From NCBI GenBank assembly GCA_003056245.1, contig MVDH01000006.1, forward strand, positions 310,001 to 374,000: a DNA stretch of 64,000 bases. Direction: 5' to 3'. The notes under the pieces were generated by a model. The model saw only the letters and a list, made by a program, of their open reading frames with translations, was not told where the DNA came from and ran no database searches. A program made the position numbers and the translations under genes. The DNA comes from Cellvibrio sp. 79. Lineage in GTDB: Bacteria; Pseudomonadota; Gammaproteobacteria; Pseudomonadales; Cellvibrionaceae. Of this stretch, positions 37,993 through 47,696 are shown in pieces; position 1 is the first letter of the stretch; every line of letters begins with the position of its first letter.

Positions 37993-38652
37993 TTAAAAGC
38001 GAAAGGTTCCGGTCAACGAGACCAGATCAGCTTCCTGGGTATCGAAGTAAATACGGCGCACCCCCAAACCAAGACCAAACTTCTCTTGAATCGGCAGCTC
38101 AAAGCGAACGCCGACGATAGGGTCTTCACCGCGATCACGCTTGATGGCTATAACCTCGTTTTCCACATCAACCTCACCGCGCCAGATAAAAACACCTATC
38201 TCGCCAATAACGCGGAACCCGTCGGCCGGATTCAGGGTTAACCCTTGCACCAGCGTAAAGCCCTCTGCACTGAACGGATATTCCTGGCCGATATGCCAGG
38301 GAATAGTCCCCAGGTTAGTTTCTCCGGCCACCGTGAGGTCCACGTCTACTTCTCCAAGATCAAGGTAACCAATTTCGGTGGATGCGTGCTGGTCCCACTG
38401 GTAGCCAAACGCCAATTGGTAACCGGTGCGATTGGTATCGTAACGATCAATGATCAGATCATAATTCGCGGCCGCCAGCGCCGCCGTGAAATCCTCTTCA
38501 CGCTGGCTGCTGGAGACATTCGAAGCATCAATCCGCAAGTAAGGACCGGATGCCGCCTGGGTGGCAATGCTCGCCAGAATCGTTACAACGCCAAGTGCTG
38601 CGGCAATGATTTTTCCTTTAACTTTGCTCTGCGAAGAGACACGTTTAACCAT
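37993..38652 (-). CDS. outer-membrane beta-barrel protein, internal start inside the giant frame
   Basis: This is the last 219 codons of the 2699-codon frame, listed separately because the sequence supports its own translation start. ATG 38652 is preceded by GGGAGG with 7 nt spacing. The first ~33 residues are a full signal peptide (basic start, then KIIAAALGVVTILASIATQA, cleavage before SGPYLRID). The rest is an eight-strand-like barrel with FGYQWDQHASTEIGYLDLG and a terminal phenylalanine (TGTFRF) for BAM insertion, as in OmpA-like/OprG-like small barrels. No stop codon separates it from the GlyGly-CTERM-like tail just before. Either it is made both as a fusion and alone, or a stop codon was lost. 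Function of the barrel unknown. Confidence 0.65.
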   Translation of the reverse strand: MVKRVSSQSKVKGKIIAAALGVVTILASIATQAASGPYLRIDASNVSSSQREEDFTAALAAANYDLIIDRYDTNRTGYQLAFGYQWDQHASTEIGYLDLGEVDVDLTVAGETNLGTIPWHIGQEYPFSAEGFTLVQGLTLNPADGFRVIGEIGVFIWRGEVDVENEVIAIKRDRGEDPIVGVRFELPIQEKFGLGLGVRRIYFDTQEADLVSLTGTFRF

Positions 38653-41600
38653 AAGTAATCCTCCCAATAACAGTACCCACAATGCCTGGATCGAACCGCC
38701 ACCACCGGTGGTTTTAATTTCTACCGGCGGTTTTGGTGGTTCCGGAGGTTCAGGTATTTCCAGTTGAACGCTCACGGCACCCGGATCAACCACCGCAGAG
38801 TTCACCAAACCATCGTCATCATTAGGACCGCCGTCTTTGATAGTCAACTGCACACACAAATGGCCAGCAGTCAGACCGGGGGTCCAGTCATCAGTCCCCG
38901 GTGGCGGGCAATAACCCGGATTGCCAGGTGCCGAATGGATAGCGTTGTCCGCATCAATCACAAAACTGACCCAACGGCCGCGCTGGAACTTACGGTAAGT
39001 TGCATTTGCCGGAATCGCCGCACGTTGTGGTACTACGACGCGCACAGCCTGACCGGGTGTTGGCAAGTCGCGGATAGCGAAGTCAAAAACACCACCGACA
39101 GGTTCGAATACCTTGTCTACTTCAATGTCCGGGATAGTGCCCAACTCATCATTCAGGATTTGCACACCACCGGAGGTGCTGGTACGTGCAAACAATCCCA
39201 ATCCGCAACGAACGCCGGGGTCACACTCAATCAGGTAGGCATTGGTGGTATCCCCCTGCTGCGGCAGGATGTTAGTGGATGGCATGTTATCCAGATAATC
39301 CGGAATACCATTGTCATCAGTATCGCCAGTGCCTTCCAGATCATCGTCGATACCATCCAGATCGGTATCCGTATTTGGACTCAACACCGGCAACGCACCC
39401 ACTACGCGGAAGTAAGCCGACGCCTGAACACTCGCACCGCCAGAATCAGTAACTGTCACCTTCACCTGGTTGCTGCCGTTCAATCCAGCCGGGCTAAACA
39501 CTCTAACCGCATTGGTCGGGTTGCCATCGGTATCAGCCAGACCGGTTGTTGCCGACCAATCGAAGCTATGGGTATCACCCTGGTTCAGGTCAGTCACAGT
39601 AGCGGTTACGGTAACCGGACCACCAGCGGGGGTGACAAGACTGGTATTAAACCCACCTTGGGTGATGCTCAAAGTAACAATGGGCGCCACATTGCCTTGA
39701 CGGATATCAATTGTATGGCGTTTGCTGGCGCCGGCATTAATGCCATCGCCGAGGACCACAACCAGTTGGCTATCGCTGAAGCCGGTAACTGCGTTCAGGC
39801 TTACCGGCACAACGACTTCTACCTGGCCAGGCTGGGTAAAGGTTGCAGTACCGGAAACCAGGTTGTGTTCCTGCGTGGTAGCGGTGCTGGAAGCATCAAC
39901 CACGTAAGGAATACTCAATGGATAAACCGGTGACGGACCGTTCAGCAAGACGCGGAATTCCACATTGCTGCCACGAATCGCAACTTGTGATTTGCTCAGG
40001 GAAACCAATGGTTTCACATTTACAACCTGGCTGGCCTCACCAGTCACGCCAGAAGCATTAGTCGCCTTCCATTTCAGCAGGTGATGACCTGGACGTACCA
40101 GCAGTACATTGCCAGGCTGCAAACCTTCCGCCATTACCGTGCAGCAGTTACTACCGCTAACACCATCAGCAGCCAGAGACTTCAATGCCTGATCGACCTG
40201 CGCCTGGGTTGCATTTGCATTCAGGCTCAACAACTGGCGCAAACTGATCGGTGTAAACAATGCCGTAGCGTTGACTTCGATTGCCGCTGGTGCCGTCACT
40301 ATTGGTTGCAATGGATCAACCGTTGAAACCACTTCAAGGTTAAACGCCGGCAATGAAGCACTGACTGTGCCGTCACTCACGCTGATCACAATGCCAGTGG
40401 TCACACCCGAATCTGCACCTGCAGGAGTACCTGTTAATGCGCCGGTTGCGGTATTGAAGCTTGCCCATGTAGGTTTGTTGGTGATGCTGAAGGTCAATAC
40501 ATCGCCTACATCTTCATCGGCAGCAGTCGGGATAAAGCTATAAGCGGTATCCTGGTTCAAACTCGTAATCGGCGTGCCGCTGATGACCGGTGCATCGTTC
40601 ACGTTAGTTACCACCAGATTGAACGCTGCAAGGCTGGCGCTCAAGGTACCGTCACTCACGCTAATCACGATACCGGTTGTGGTACCAACATCAACATTGG
40701 CCGGCGTACCGGTCAGCGCACCGGTGGCTGTATTAAAGCTCGCCCAGGTTGGTTTGTTAGCAATGCTAAAGGTCAACACATCGCCCACATCCTCGTCGGA
40801 TGCAGTCGGGGTAAAGCTGTAAGTCAAGCTTTGGGCAATAGTTGTGGCTGGCGTTCCGCTAATTACCGGAGCATCGTTGACATTGGTAACCGCCAGGTTA
40901 AATGCAGCAAGGCTTACCGTTACAGTACCGTCGTTTACGCTAATCACGATACCGGTGGTTGTGCCCACATCCGCATTGGTCGGCGTTCCGGTCAACATAC
41001 CGGTGTCTGTATCGAAACTCGCCCAAACGGGTTTGTTGGTGATGCTGTAAGTCATTACATTGCCAACATCTTCATCGGTAACGGTGGGGATAAAGCTATA
41101 AGCAACATCCTGGGCCAAGCTGGTTGCCGGAGTGCCGCTGATTACCGGCGCCTCATTTACATTGGTTACTTCCAGGTTGAACGCCGCAAGGCTTGCACTC
41201 ACAGTGCCATCACTAACGCTAATCAAGATACCGGTTGTGCTACCGACATCCGCATTGGTTGGGGTGCCGGTAAGTGCACCGGTTGTAGTATTGAAACTCG
41301 CCCAGGTTGGTTTGTTGGTGATGCTGAAGGTCAATACATCGCCAGCATCCACATCACTCGCCGTTGGGATAAAGCTGTAAGCCGCATCCTGTGCCACAGT
41401 GATCGCCGGCGTTCCACTGATCAGCGGGGCATCATTCACGTTAGTAACGGCAAGGTTGAACGCAGCAAGGCTTGTGCTTGCAGTACCGTCGCTTACGCTG
41501 ATCACGATACCGGTCGTTGTGCCGACATCCGTATTGGCAGGAGTACCAGTCAATGCACCCGTGGCGGTATTAAAACTCGCCCAGGTTGGTTTGTTGGTGA

Positions 41601-44600
41601 TGCTGTAGGTCAATACATCGCCCACATCATCATCCGATGCGGTTGGGGTAAAGCTGTAAGCCGCATCCTGTGCCACAGTGATCGCCGGCGTTCCGCTGAT
41701 TAGCGGTGCATCATTCACGTTGGTTACCACCAGGTTAAATGCTGCCAGACTCGCGCTTAAGGAACCATCGCTCACACTGATCACAATGCCGGTAGTTGTA
41801 CCCACATCGGCATTGGTCGGGGTACCGGTCAGTGCACCGGTTGCGGTATTGAAACTCGCCCAACTTGGCTTGTTAGTAATACTGAAGGTTAATATATCAC
41901 CCACCGAATCACTCGCGGTAGGTGTGAAGCTGTAAGCTGCATCCTCCGCCACAGTAATTGCAGGGATGCCACTGATTAACGGTGCACCATTGGGCGTTAC
42001 TGAATTGGAAGCGGCTGACGCTGAACCGGTACCCACCGAGTTGGTGGCGGTCACGGTAAAGCTGTAGCTGGTGCCATTGCTCAGGCCAGTGATGGTAACT
42101 GGTGAACCGGAACCGGATGCCGTAGCACCACCAGGGTTGGCAGTCACGGTATAACTGGTAATGACAGCGCCGCCAGTGAATGTCGGGGCAGTGAAACTAA
42201 CCGATGCCTGCGCGACGCCTGCGGTTGCCGAACCAATAGTCGGTGCACCGGGTAATACTGCGTTCACCGTAAAGCTACGGGTTACCTGGGTAGCCGGGAG
42301 ATAACTACCATTGCCAGCCTGGTCAGCATTGATGGTACAAGTTCCGGTTGTCACAAAGGTCACAAGACCACCTGTAGTAATCGTACAAACCCCGGTAGTT
42401 GATGACGTAAAGGTTGGATTTAAACCAGAGTCCGAGGTGGCAGTAAATGTTGGTGTAGTACCAAAGTTCTGCGAACCGGGATTATTAAAGGTAATCGTTT
42501 GGGTAGCAGCCGGTGTCACCGAGTTGGATGAACTGGAAGCCGGACCAGTACCTGCAGAGTTATCGGCAGTCACGGTAAAGGTATAAGGCTGACCATTGGT
42601 CAAACCGGTAATCACAATCGGAGAGCCGGCACCATTTACCGGAGCCACATCAGCTGGACTAACCGTGACGGTATAACCAGTGATGCTGGTACCACCGGTA
42701 TTGGTTGGGGCCGCGAATGCAACAATTGCTTGGGTATCACCGGGTGTAGCTACCACGCTGGTTGGCGCACCGGCAACAACAGCATTTACGGTAAAGCTAC
42801 GAGTTATCTGGGTTGCAGCCAGGTAACTGCTGTCGCCTGCCTGATCCGCATTGATGGTACAGGTTCCAACAGTGAGGAAGGTCAATACACCTTCACTAGT
42901 AACCGTACACACACCAGTTGTGGAAGAAGTAAAGGTGACATTCAGTCCTGACGTTGCTGAAGCCCCGCCATTTACAACACGTAAATCAGGCGTGGTGCCA
43001 AAGTTTTGTGAGCCCGGATTGGCAAACGTAATAGTCTGCGGCGCTGCCGGAACTACTGAATTGGAGGCAAGAGAGGCGGCACCAGTACCGGCAGAGTTAG
43101 TCGCCGTCACCGTGAAAGTGTAGGAAATACCATTCGTCAGGCCGGTTACGGTGATGGGTGAGGATGAACCCACTTCGGTATTGCCGCCGGGGTTAGCAGT
43201 AACGGTATAACCGTTGGGGCTGATGGCTGCTCCTCCCGTACTGGATGGTGCAGTAAAAGTCACTGTCGCTTGCTGGTCACCCGCCGTTGCAGTACCAATA
43301 GTCGGTGCCCCCGGAACTACCGCATTCACCGTAAAGCTACGGGTTACTGTACTCGCTGCATTGGTCGATGAATTACCGGCCTGATCCGCATCAATCGTAC
43401 AAGTACCTGCACTCACAAAGGTCAATGCGCCACCGGAAGTGATGGTACAAACACCGGTTGTGGATGACGTGAAATCAATGGCAAACCCGGTAGCTGCACC
43501 TCCAATCGCATACGCCGAAGAAGCAGTCAGGGTTGGCGTAGCGCCGAAGTTATAGCTGGATGGCTGGGCGAAGGTAATAATCTGGTTAGCCATTGGCGTT
43601 GCCGAGTTGGAAGCACCGGAGGCAGAACCGGTTCCGACACCGTTAGTCGCGGTAACGCTAAAGGTATAAGCAGTACCGTTAGTTAAAGATCCAACAGTAA
43701 TCACACAAGCCGTTGGCCCGGCACAAGTTCCTGTTGCACCGCCGGGGTTAGCAGTAGCGGTATAGGTTGTAATTGGACTCCCACCGTTGCCTGGTGCAGT
43801 GAAGGTCACCGTCGCCTGTCCGTCCCCCGCTGTTGCAGTACCGATGGTTGGAGCACCCGGTACAGTTGGACTCGCTACTGTATGGGTAGAGCCACTGCTA
43901 TAAGAGGGAATACTGTTACCTGCATCATCCGCAACATTGGTTGAACCATTCAGGTTGATTTTGATGGTGCCATTGCCAGTGATAGTGGCGATATTGACAT
44001 TGATACTGGAGCCGGACGATGCAGACACACTCGCTATAGTGCCCGTCGCGGTGCCTGTTGTTACGAGAATAAAGTCATCGGTCGACACATTATTTACCGA
44101 CTCACTAAACATCACGGTGAATGCCATGCTGGTATCGGTGGATGCTGGAAAGCCGCTTACAGTGATGCTTGTTACCGATGGGGCAACACCATCGATAACG
44201 ATATTTTTATTGGCTCCCAACGAGTTTGCCGCTCCCGGAGTGGCCAATGTGAGGATGGCGTTATTGCTAGCGGCATCACGAATAGTTCCACTATTCAATG
44301 CCAGGGAGTTGGTAGCTACATAATCCAGATCAAGCGTCGTGTTACCCGAGACCACGGTGTAGCTGAACGTCAGCGTGGTGGTACCACTGCCGCTGGCATA
44401 ATTGATCGTTCTGTCAGTAGTGCCTGTTTCCAGTGTCAATTGCGGAATTCCAGTTACCGTTACTGTCTCACTGAAATTCACTTGAACACTAATGACATCA
44501 CCTATCTTGTAGGTTCCATTTGCTGTACTTGCAGTCACTGATGACACTGTAGGAGGCTCTGCGTCACCACCGGTGAAACTCATCACCGTTCGGTCAGCTA

Positions 44601-46092
44601 GCGCATCCAGAGAATTGCCGGCACGTCTATTGGCAGGGTCAGGCAACCCTGAATGGAAGCGATTACTGATTTTGGTAGTAAAACCCTTTCCATCGGCATC
44701 CACGAAAGCGACGGGGTCAATTACCACATAGTAATTAGCACCAATAACGAAACTACCATTAGGGTTGATGGTGACGGTTGACGCTGTGGCGTTGCCACTC
44801 AACGAGGCCCGGGCATCAGTCGCCGCGAATGTTTCGAACACAGTATCGTTGTTGTAATTGCTATCACCATTATCGACCCGGATGGTGATCATGCCCGAAC
44901 CCTTGGAGAGCGTAGAACTATGGTTGAAGGTCAAAACCAGATTGTCGTTAGGGTTGGCAATCCCGTTAGTTGAGGGTGTAAATGAGGTTAAGGTTGGCGG
45001 TGCATTATCATTGCGGAAAAAAAGGTCGTTAGTCGCACCATTGACCCATTGGTAATAATCGAGGTCGCCATCGTTATCCAAATCGGCAAACTTGGCACCA
45101 ACGGCGCTAATGTTAAGTCCGGTCACACCGGTGGTGATGGCAGTAGAACTGGTAAAGCTGCCACTACCGTCATTAGTCCACAGTGTCACAGCAGTGGCCG
45201 CACCACCCACTTGGCTCAGGATGTCGATGTCACCATCATTATCAACATCGGCGACCTGCATGAAATTGATATTTGCCGTGTTGAAATCGGTCAAGGGTGC
45301 TGTGCTGACCGAGAAGCTACCTGATCCGTTATTCGCGTAGAAAATATCGTTAGCGGCGCCAGAAACCCACTGATAGTAATCAAGATCACCATCGTTATCG
45401 AAATCCGCCAACTTGGCACCTGCGGCGCTGATGTTAAGTCCGACCACGCCGGTTGTGATAGCACTCGAACTGGTAAAGCTGCCACTACCATCATTGGTCC
45501 ATAGTGTCACCGCAGTGGCCGAACCGCCCTCCTGGGTCAGGATGTCAATATCGCCATCGTTATCAACATCGGCGACTTGCATAAAATTGATATTTGAAGT
45601 GTTAAAGTCAGTTAGCGGTAGAGTGCCAGACGAAAAGTTGCCCGACCCGTTATTGGTGTAGTAAATATCGTTAGTAGCGCCGGAAACCCACTGATAGAAA
45701 TCCAGGTCACCATCGTTATCGAAATCGGCAAACTTGGCGCCCGCAGCACTGATATTAAGCCCGGTCACGCCGGTTGTAATGACGGTAGAACTGCTGAAGC
45801 TGCCACTACCGTTATTGGTCCACAGAGTTACAGCGGTGGCCGCGCCACCTTCCTGAGTGAGGATGTCAATGTCGCCATCGCCATCGACATCAGCGACCTG
45901 TACAAAGTTGATGTTTGATGTATTGAAGTCGGTCAGCGGTACGGTTCCTGACGAAAAACTTTGCGCCGCTAAAATCGGGAAAGGTATCAATGCCGCCAAA
46001 GCGATACCGAACAGCAGTGCCTTTCGTTCAACGCTTTTTAGTGCACCACCTGATGTAGCTTTCTTAATCCTTCCGGATATACCCAACCGCAT
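37993..46092 (-). CDS. giant repeat-rich secreted protein fused in frame to an outer-membrane barrel
   Basis: One frame of 2699 residues. The start has GGGAG 7 nt upstream. The signal peptide (KALLFGIALAALIPFPILAA) ends near residue 43. Then follow three FG-GAP/VCBS units of ~107 residues with DVDNDGDIDIL calcium loops (~45-370) and Ig-like SbsA/Big-type domains (~370-740). Next come fibronectin-like modules alternating with TITF...GTCTI units (~745-1365), and six 93-residue He_PIG/cadherin-like repeats (~1370-1928). An acidic thrombospondin-3-like segment DTDLDGIDDDLEG follows. Near 2460-2485 there is a glycine-rich stretch, a hydrophobic helix and basic residues, like a GlyGly-CTERM sorting tail. 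The rest is a second signal peptide and an OMP barrel ending TGTFRF. The likely role is cell-surface adhesion or polymer binding. The barrel may be a separate protein, listed apart. Confidence 0.85.
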   Translation of the reverse strand: MRLGISGRIKKATSGGALKSVERKALLFGIALAALIPFPILAAQSFSSGTVPLTDFNTSNINFVQVADVDGDGDIDILTQEGGAATAVTLWTNNGSGSFSSSTVITTGVTGLNISAAGAKFADFDNDGDLDFYQWVSGATNDIYYTNNGSGNFSSGTLPLTDFNTSNINFMQVADVDNDGDIDILTQEGGSATAVTLWTNDGSGSFTSSSAITTGVVGLNISAAGAKLADFDNDGDLDYYQWVSGAANDIFYANNGSGSFSVSTAPLTDFNTANINFMQVADVDNDGDIDILSQVGGAATAVTLWTNDGSGSFTSSTAITTGVTGLNISAVGAKFADLDNDGDLDYYQWVNGATNDLFFRNDNAPPTLTSFTPSTNGIANPNDNLVLTFNHSSTLSKGSGMITIRVDNGDSNYNNDTVFETFAATDARASLSGNATASTVTINPNGSFVIGANYYVVIDPVAFVDADGKGFTTKISNRFHSGLPDPANRRAGNSLDALADRTVMSFTGGDAEPPTVSSVTASTANGTYKIGDVISVQVNFSETVTVTGIPQLTLETGTTDRTINYASGSGTTTLTFSYTVVSGNTTLDLDYVATNSLALNSGTIRDAASNNAILTLATPGAANSLGANKNIVIDGVAPSVTSITVSGFPASTDTSMAFTVMFSESVNNVSTDDFILVTTGTATGTIASVSASSGSSINVNIATITGNGTIKINLNGSTNVADDAGNSIPSYSSGSTHTVASPTVPGAPTIGTATAGDGQATVTFTAPGNGGSPITTYTATANPGGATGTCAGPTACVITVGSLTNGTAYTFSVTATNGVGTGSASGASNSATPMANQIITFAQPSSYNFGATPTLTASSAYAIGGAATGFAIDFTSSTTGVCTITSGGALTFVSAGTCTIDADQAGNSSTNAASTVTRSFTVNAVVPGAPTIGTATAGDQQATVTFTAPSSTGGAAISPNGYTVTANPGGNTEVGSSSPITVTGLTNGISYTFTVTATNSAGTGAASLASNSVVPAAPQTITFANPGSQNFGTTPDLRVVNGGASATSGLNVTFTSSTTGVCTVTSEGVLTFLTVGTCTINADQAGDSSYLAATQITRSFTVNAVVAGAPTSVVATPGDTQAIVAFAAPTNTGGTSITGYTVTVSPADVAPVNGAGSPIVITGLTNGQPYTFTVTADNSAGTGPASSSSNSVTPAATQTITFNNPGSQNFGTTPTFTATSDSGLNPTFTSSTTGVCTITTGGLVTFVTTGTCTINADQAGNGSYLPATQVTRSFTVNAVLPGAPTIGSATAGVAQASVSFTAPTFTGGAVITSYTVTANPGGATASGSGSPVTITGLSNGTSYSFTVTATNSVGTGSASAASNSVTPNGAPLISGIPAITVAEDAAYSFTPTASDSVGDILTFSITNKPSWASFNTATGALTGTPTNADVGTTTGIVISVSDGSLSASLAAFNLVVTNVNDAPLISGTPAITVAQDAAYSFTPTASDDDVGDVLTYSITNKPTWASFNTATGALTGTPANTDVGTTTGIVISVSDGTASTSLAAFNLAVTNVNDAPLISGTPAITVAQDAAYSFIPTASDVDAGDVLTFSITNKPTWASFNTTTGALTGTPTNADVGSTTGILISVSDGTVSASLAAFNLEVTNVNEAPVISGTPATSLAQDVAYSFIPTVTDEDVGNVMTYSITNKPVWASFDTDTGMLTGTPTNADVGTTTGIVISVNDGTVTVSLAAFNLAVTNVNDAPVISGTPATTIAQSLTYSFTPTASDEDVGDVLTFSIANKPTWASFNTATGALTGTPANVDVGTTTGIVISVSDGTLSASLAAFNLVVTNVNDAPVISGTPITSLNQDTAYSFIPTAADEDVGDVLTFSITNKPTWASFNTATGALTGTPAGADSGVTTGIVISVSDGTVSASLPAFNLEVVSTVDPLQPIVTAPAAIEVNATALFTPISLRQLLSLNANATQAQVDQALKSLAADGVSGSNCCTVMAEGLQPGNVLLVRPGHHLLKWKATNASGVTGEASQVVNVKPLVSLSKSQVAIRGSNVEFRVLLNGPSPVYPLSIPYVVDASSTATTQEHNLVSGTATFTQPGQVEVVVPVSLNAVTGFSDSQLVVVLGDGINAGASKRHTIDIRQGNVAPIVTLSITQGGFNTSLVTPAGGPVTVTATVTDLNQGDTHSFDWSATTGLADTDGNPTNAVRVFSPAGLNGSNQVKVTVTDSGGASVQASAYFRVVGALPVLSPNTDTDLDGIDDDLEGTGDTDDNGIPDYLDNMPSTNILPQQGDTTNAYLIECDPGVRCGLGLFARTSTSGGVQILNDELGTIPDIEVDKVFEPVGGVFDFAIRDLPTPGQAVRVVVPQRAAIPANATYRKFQRGRWVSFVIDADNAIHSAPGNPGYCPPPGTDDWTPGLTAGHLCVQLTIKDGGPNDDDGLVNSAVVDPGAVSVQLEIPEPPEPPKPPVEIKTTGGGGSIQALWVLLLGGLLMVKRVSSQSKVKGKIIAAALGVVTILASIATQAASGPYLRIDASNVSSSQREEDFTAALAAANYDLIIDRYDTNRTGYQLAFGYQWDQHASTEIGYLDLGEVDVDLTVAGETNLGTIPWHIGQEYPFSAEGFTLVQGLTLNPADGFRVIGEIGVFIWRGEVDVENEVIAIKRDRGEDPIVGVRFELPIQEKFGLGLGVRRIYFDTQEADLVSLTGTFRF
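40310..41990 (-). repeat. six tandem ~279-bp repeats coding He_PIG/cadherin-like domains
   Basis: Unit starts lie close to 41985, 41709, 41430, 41151, 40872 and 40587, so the period is about 279 bp (93 codons). Each unit codes for a PLISGxPAITxAxDxAYSF opening and an ITNKPTWASFNTATGALTGTP core. Some blocks are almost identical in DNA between units. Such arrays change copy number by recombination or replication slippage. Confidence 0.88.
42000..43870 (-). repeat. degenerate repeats: fibronectin-like and TITF/GTCTI modules
   Basis: About four copies of a GAPTIGTATAGD(x)QATVTFTAP type fibronectin-III-like domain. They alternate with a QTITFxxPGSQNFGTTP...TSSTTGVCTITxGG...AGTCTINADQAG module. 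The period of the pair is around 450-540 bp, and the copies are less alike than the He_PIG array. Confidence 0.75.
45000..45960 (-). repeat. three tandem ~320-bp repeats coding FG-GAP/VCBS units
   Basis: Three near-identical units with a period of about 320 bp. Each codes for DFNTSNINFxQVADVDxDGDIDIL, an AVTLWTNDGSGSF block and an AGAKFADFDNDGDLDYYQWV block. The DxDxDGDxD loops bind calcium in beta-propeller proteins of this class. Confidence 0.85.
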
Positions 46093-46266
46093 GCTGCCAC
46101 TCCCAATATCATTGCAATATGTTCAGAAAAATCGTAGGGAAACGCCTGATTTAAAACGCTAAAGATCTGCTCCATCCCACGTATTTTTGTTATCGGACAC
46201 GAAGCCCACCTGTACAAAACCTTTATGGGCATATGTACAGGCGCGCTTTAAAACTCACGCGTTTGC

Positions 46267-46917
46267 TTAATTGCGTGAAGGGAATATGCCCTCGGTCGCG
46301 ATAATGAAATTAATACCCAGGTAAGGCTGGGCTATTGAAAAAGGAAGATTATTACCTGCCATTCCTACGGTAACGGTGCCCGTTGGCGTTACGCTTCCAC
46401 CACCACTAACACCTCCCAGGCTACCTTTAGCGCCCGTTGCCGGTGCAGTGCTGGTATATAACCCCTGGAAGTCAACGGAATCGCCGCCACTGGTCGCTGC
46501 AGTTACAGCAGTCAGATAGGTAGTAGAACCATTGGTCGGATTGGCTATTGCGCCTGAGGATGATGTACCAACCTCAATTGTCGGGGCGCCAACCTGACTT
46601 TGCGTTCCCTGGAAAACTGCCTGGTGGTTGTGAGTTGGCAGTTGGTTGGTAGTGAGGGTAACAGTCGGAGTACCAGCTGCTTCACCGAGAACAACAGGAG
46701 GAAAGCCTGGCCCTTGTCCTTGCCCTGTCGGCACACGTCCGCGCAAATCCGGTAATCCAAATGTCGTTTGTCCATTACCACCGTAAGTGGTACCCAGGAT
46801 TGAAAACAACGCCGTGTTTTGTGCGATTGACAACAATTGTCCCTGGCAAAGCGCCCATCCGCGTGGGGCAAAATTGCCAGCAAACATAATGATTTCACCA
46901 ATAAACGGTTCAGACAT
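46267..46917 (-). CDS. phage tail-collar / microcystin-dependent (MdpB) family protein
   Basis: The N-terminus EPFIGEIIMFAGNFAPRGWALCQGQLLSIAQNTALFSILGTTYGGNGQTTFGLPDLRGRVP is the complete tail-collar domain (PF07484) of the MdpB-like family (quoted in parts: FAGNFAPRGWALC and FGLPDLRGRVP are diagnostic). A glycine/threonine-rich tail with NQLPTHNHQ follows, and the total is 216 residues. The start has TAAGGAG 5-8 nt upstream. There are no capsid, baseplate or lysis genes around, so it is not part of a prophage; family members of this size are usually found next to acetyltransferase, sulfotransferase and hydroxylase-like genes, as here. Their function is unknown. It lies 293 nt downstream of the GNAT gene, so it may also have its own promoter. 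Confidence 0.85.
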   Translation of the reverse strand: MSEPFIGEIIMFAGNFAPRGWALCQGQLLSIAQNTALFSILGTTYGGNGQTTFGLPDLRGRVPTGQGQGPGFPPVVLGEAAGTPTVTLTTNQLPTHNHQAVFQGTQSQVGAPTIEVGTSSSGAIANPTNGSTTYLTAVTAATSGGDSVDFQGLYTSTAPATGAKGSLGGVSGGGSVTPTGTVTVGMAGNNLPFSIAQPYLGINFIIATEGIFPSRN

Positions 46918-47210
46918 AATTTTCTCCTTAATAATTTTAAGATTTATTTCAAGTGCAAAAATGGTCCTTCCGTTTTAACAAGCCTGATTAATAATCATCT
47001 CAAGCCAATCAAAAACTATACAACTCCCGGCTAAACACCTTGCTCTCCCAAAGAAAACATCAATCAACTCTAGGTGATATTTTTCAAAACACCAGCTGAT
47101 TGTTTTTCATACTAAACAAGTGGGAAAAATGACTCTTTCGCCAGTTTATAAATACTGGATGGAGAATTAAATTACGCACCATAACAGGCGACAGCAGAAA
47201 CTGGCTTTGT

Positions 47211-47696
47211 TTAATTCCACAGCAGGGTGTCGTGGGTTGGCGATGATTTGATGAGGGTAAATCCCAGCGCAAGATATAATTTTTTTGCTCGAGTATTTTG
47301 CTGGTCAACTGCGAGTCGCAACGGCAGCGATTGCTGCGCAGCGACTTTTTTTAATGCACGCAAGATCGCCGAGCCAAAACCTTTGCCGCGCATAGCATTC
47401 AGTAATGCGATATCAATAACATGAAGGCTTTCGCTGGTATTGTTCAGGATAATCTTGCCCACCGGTTGGGAATGAAGCTCGATAATAAAGGTCTCAGCTG
47501 CGGGAAATGAAGCCAGGTAAGACGCTTGCTGCATCATGAATTGTTGCTTGATTAAAAAATCAACTTGCGATTTTGGTACGGGCATTTGATAGAGATAATC
47601 ACGTGTTGAAAAAAAAAGCGTTTCCATAAACGCTTGATCTTGTAATTGAACTGCGCGCAGCCCCAACCCAAACGGTAATGAAAGATTACTGAACAT
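47211..47696 (-). CDS. GNAT-family N-acetyltransferase
   Basis: 161 residues. The acetyl-CoA motif A is visible as IDIALLNAMRGKGFGSAILRALKKVA (RGKGFG is the pyrophosphate loop), followed by motif B LRLAVDQQNTRAKKLYLALGFTLI. Both are standard for the fold. Its ATG overlaps the end of the sulfotransferase gene by 11 nt, so translation is coupled. The substrate is unknown. Because it sits in one transcript with the sulfotransferase and the hydroxylase, upstream of a tail-collar protein, it may modify the same target as those enzymes. Confidence 0.85.
   Translation of the reverse strand: MFSNLSLPFGLGLRAVQLQDQAFMETLFFSTRDYLYQMPVPKSQVDFLIKQQFMMQQASYLASFPAAETFIIELHSQPVGKIILNNTSESLHVIDIALLNAMRGKGFGSAILRALKKVAAQQSLPLRLAVDQQNTRAKKLYLALGFTLIKSSPTHDTLLWN

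Noticed and set aside
38764-39933. Long rightward open frame (389 codons) opposite the giant surface protein, and several others up to 290 codons nearby
   Set aside because: They are the antisense shadow of a low-complexity repeat gene. Their predicted products have odd composition, no family match, and they repeat with the period of the coding repeats on the other strand.
46267-46917. Prophage remnant because of the tail-collar protein
   Set aside because: No capsid, portal, integrase, lysis or other tail genes are near. The gene sits in a set with modifying enzymes, as MdpB-type proteins often do.
47084-47308. Frame of 74 codons overlapping the end of the GNAT gene
   Set aside because: It overlaps a well-supported gene, has no homology and no ribosome binding site.
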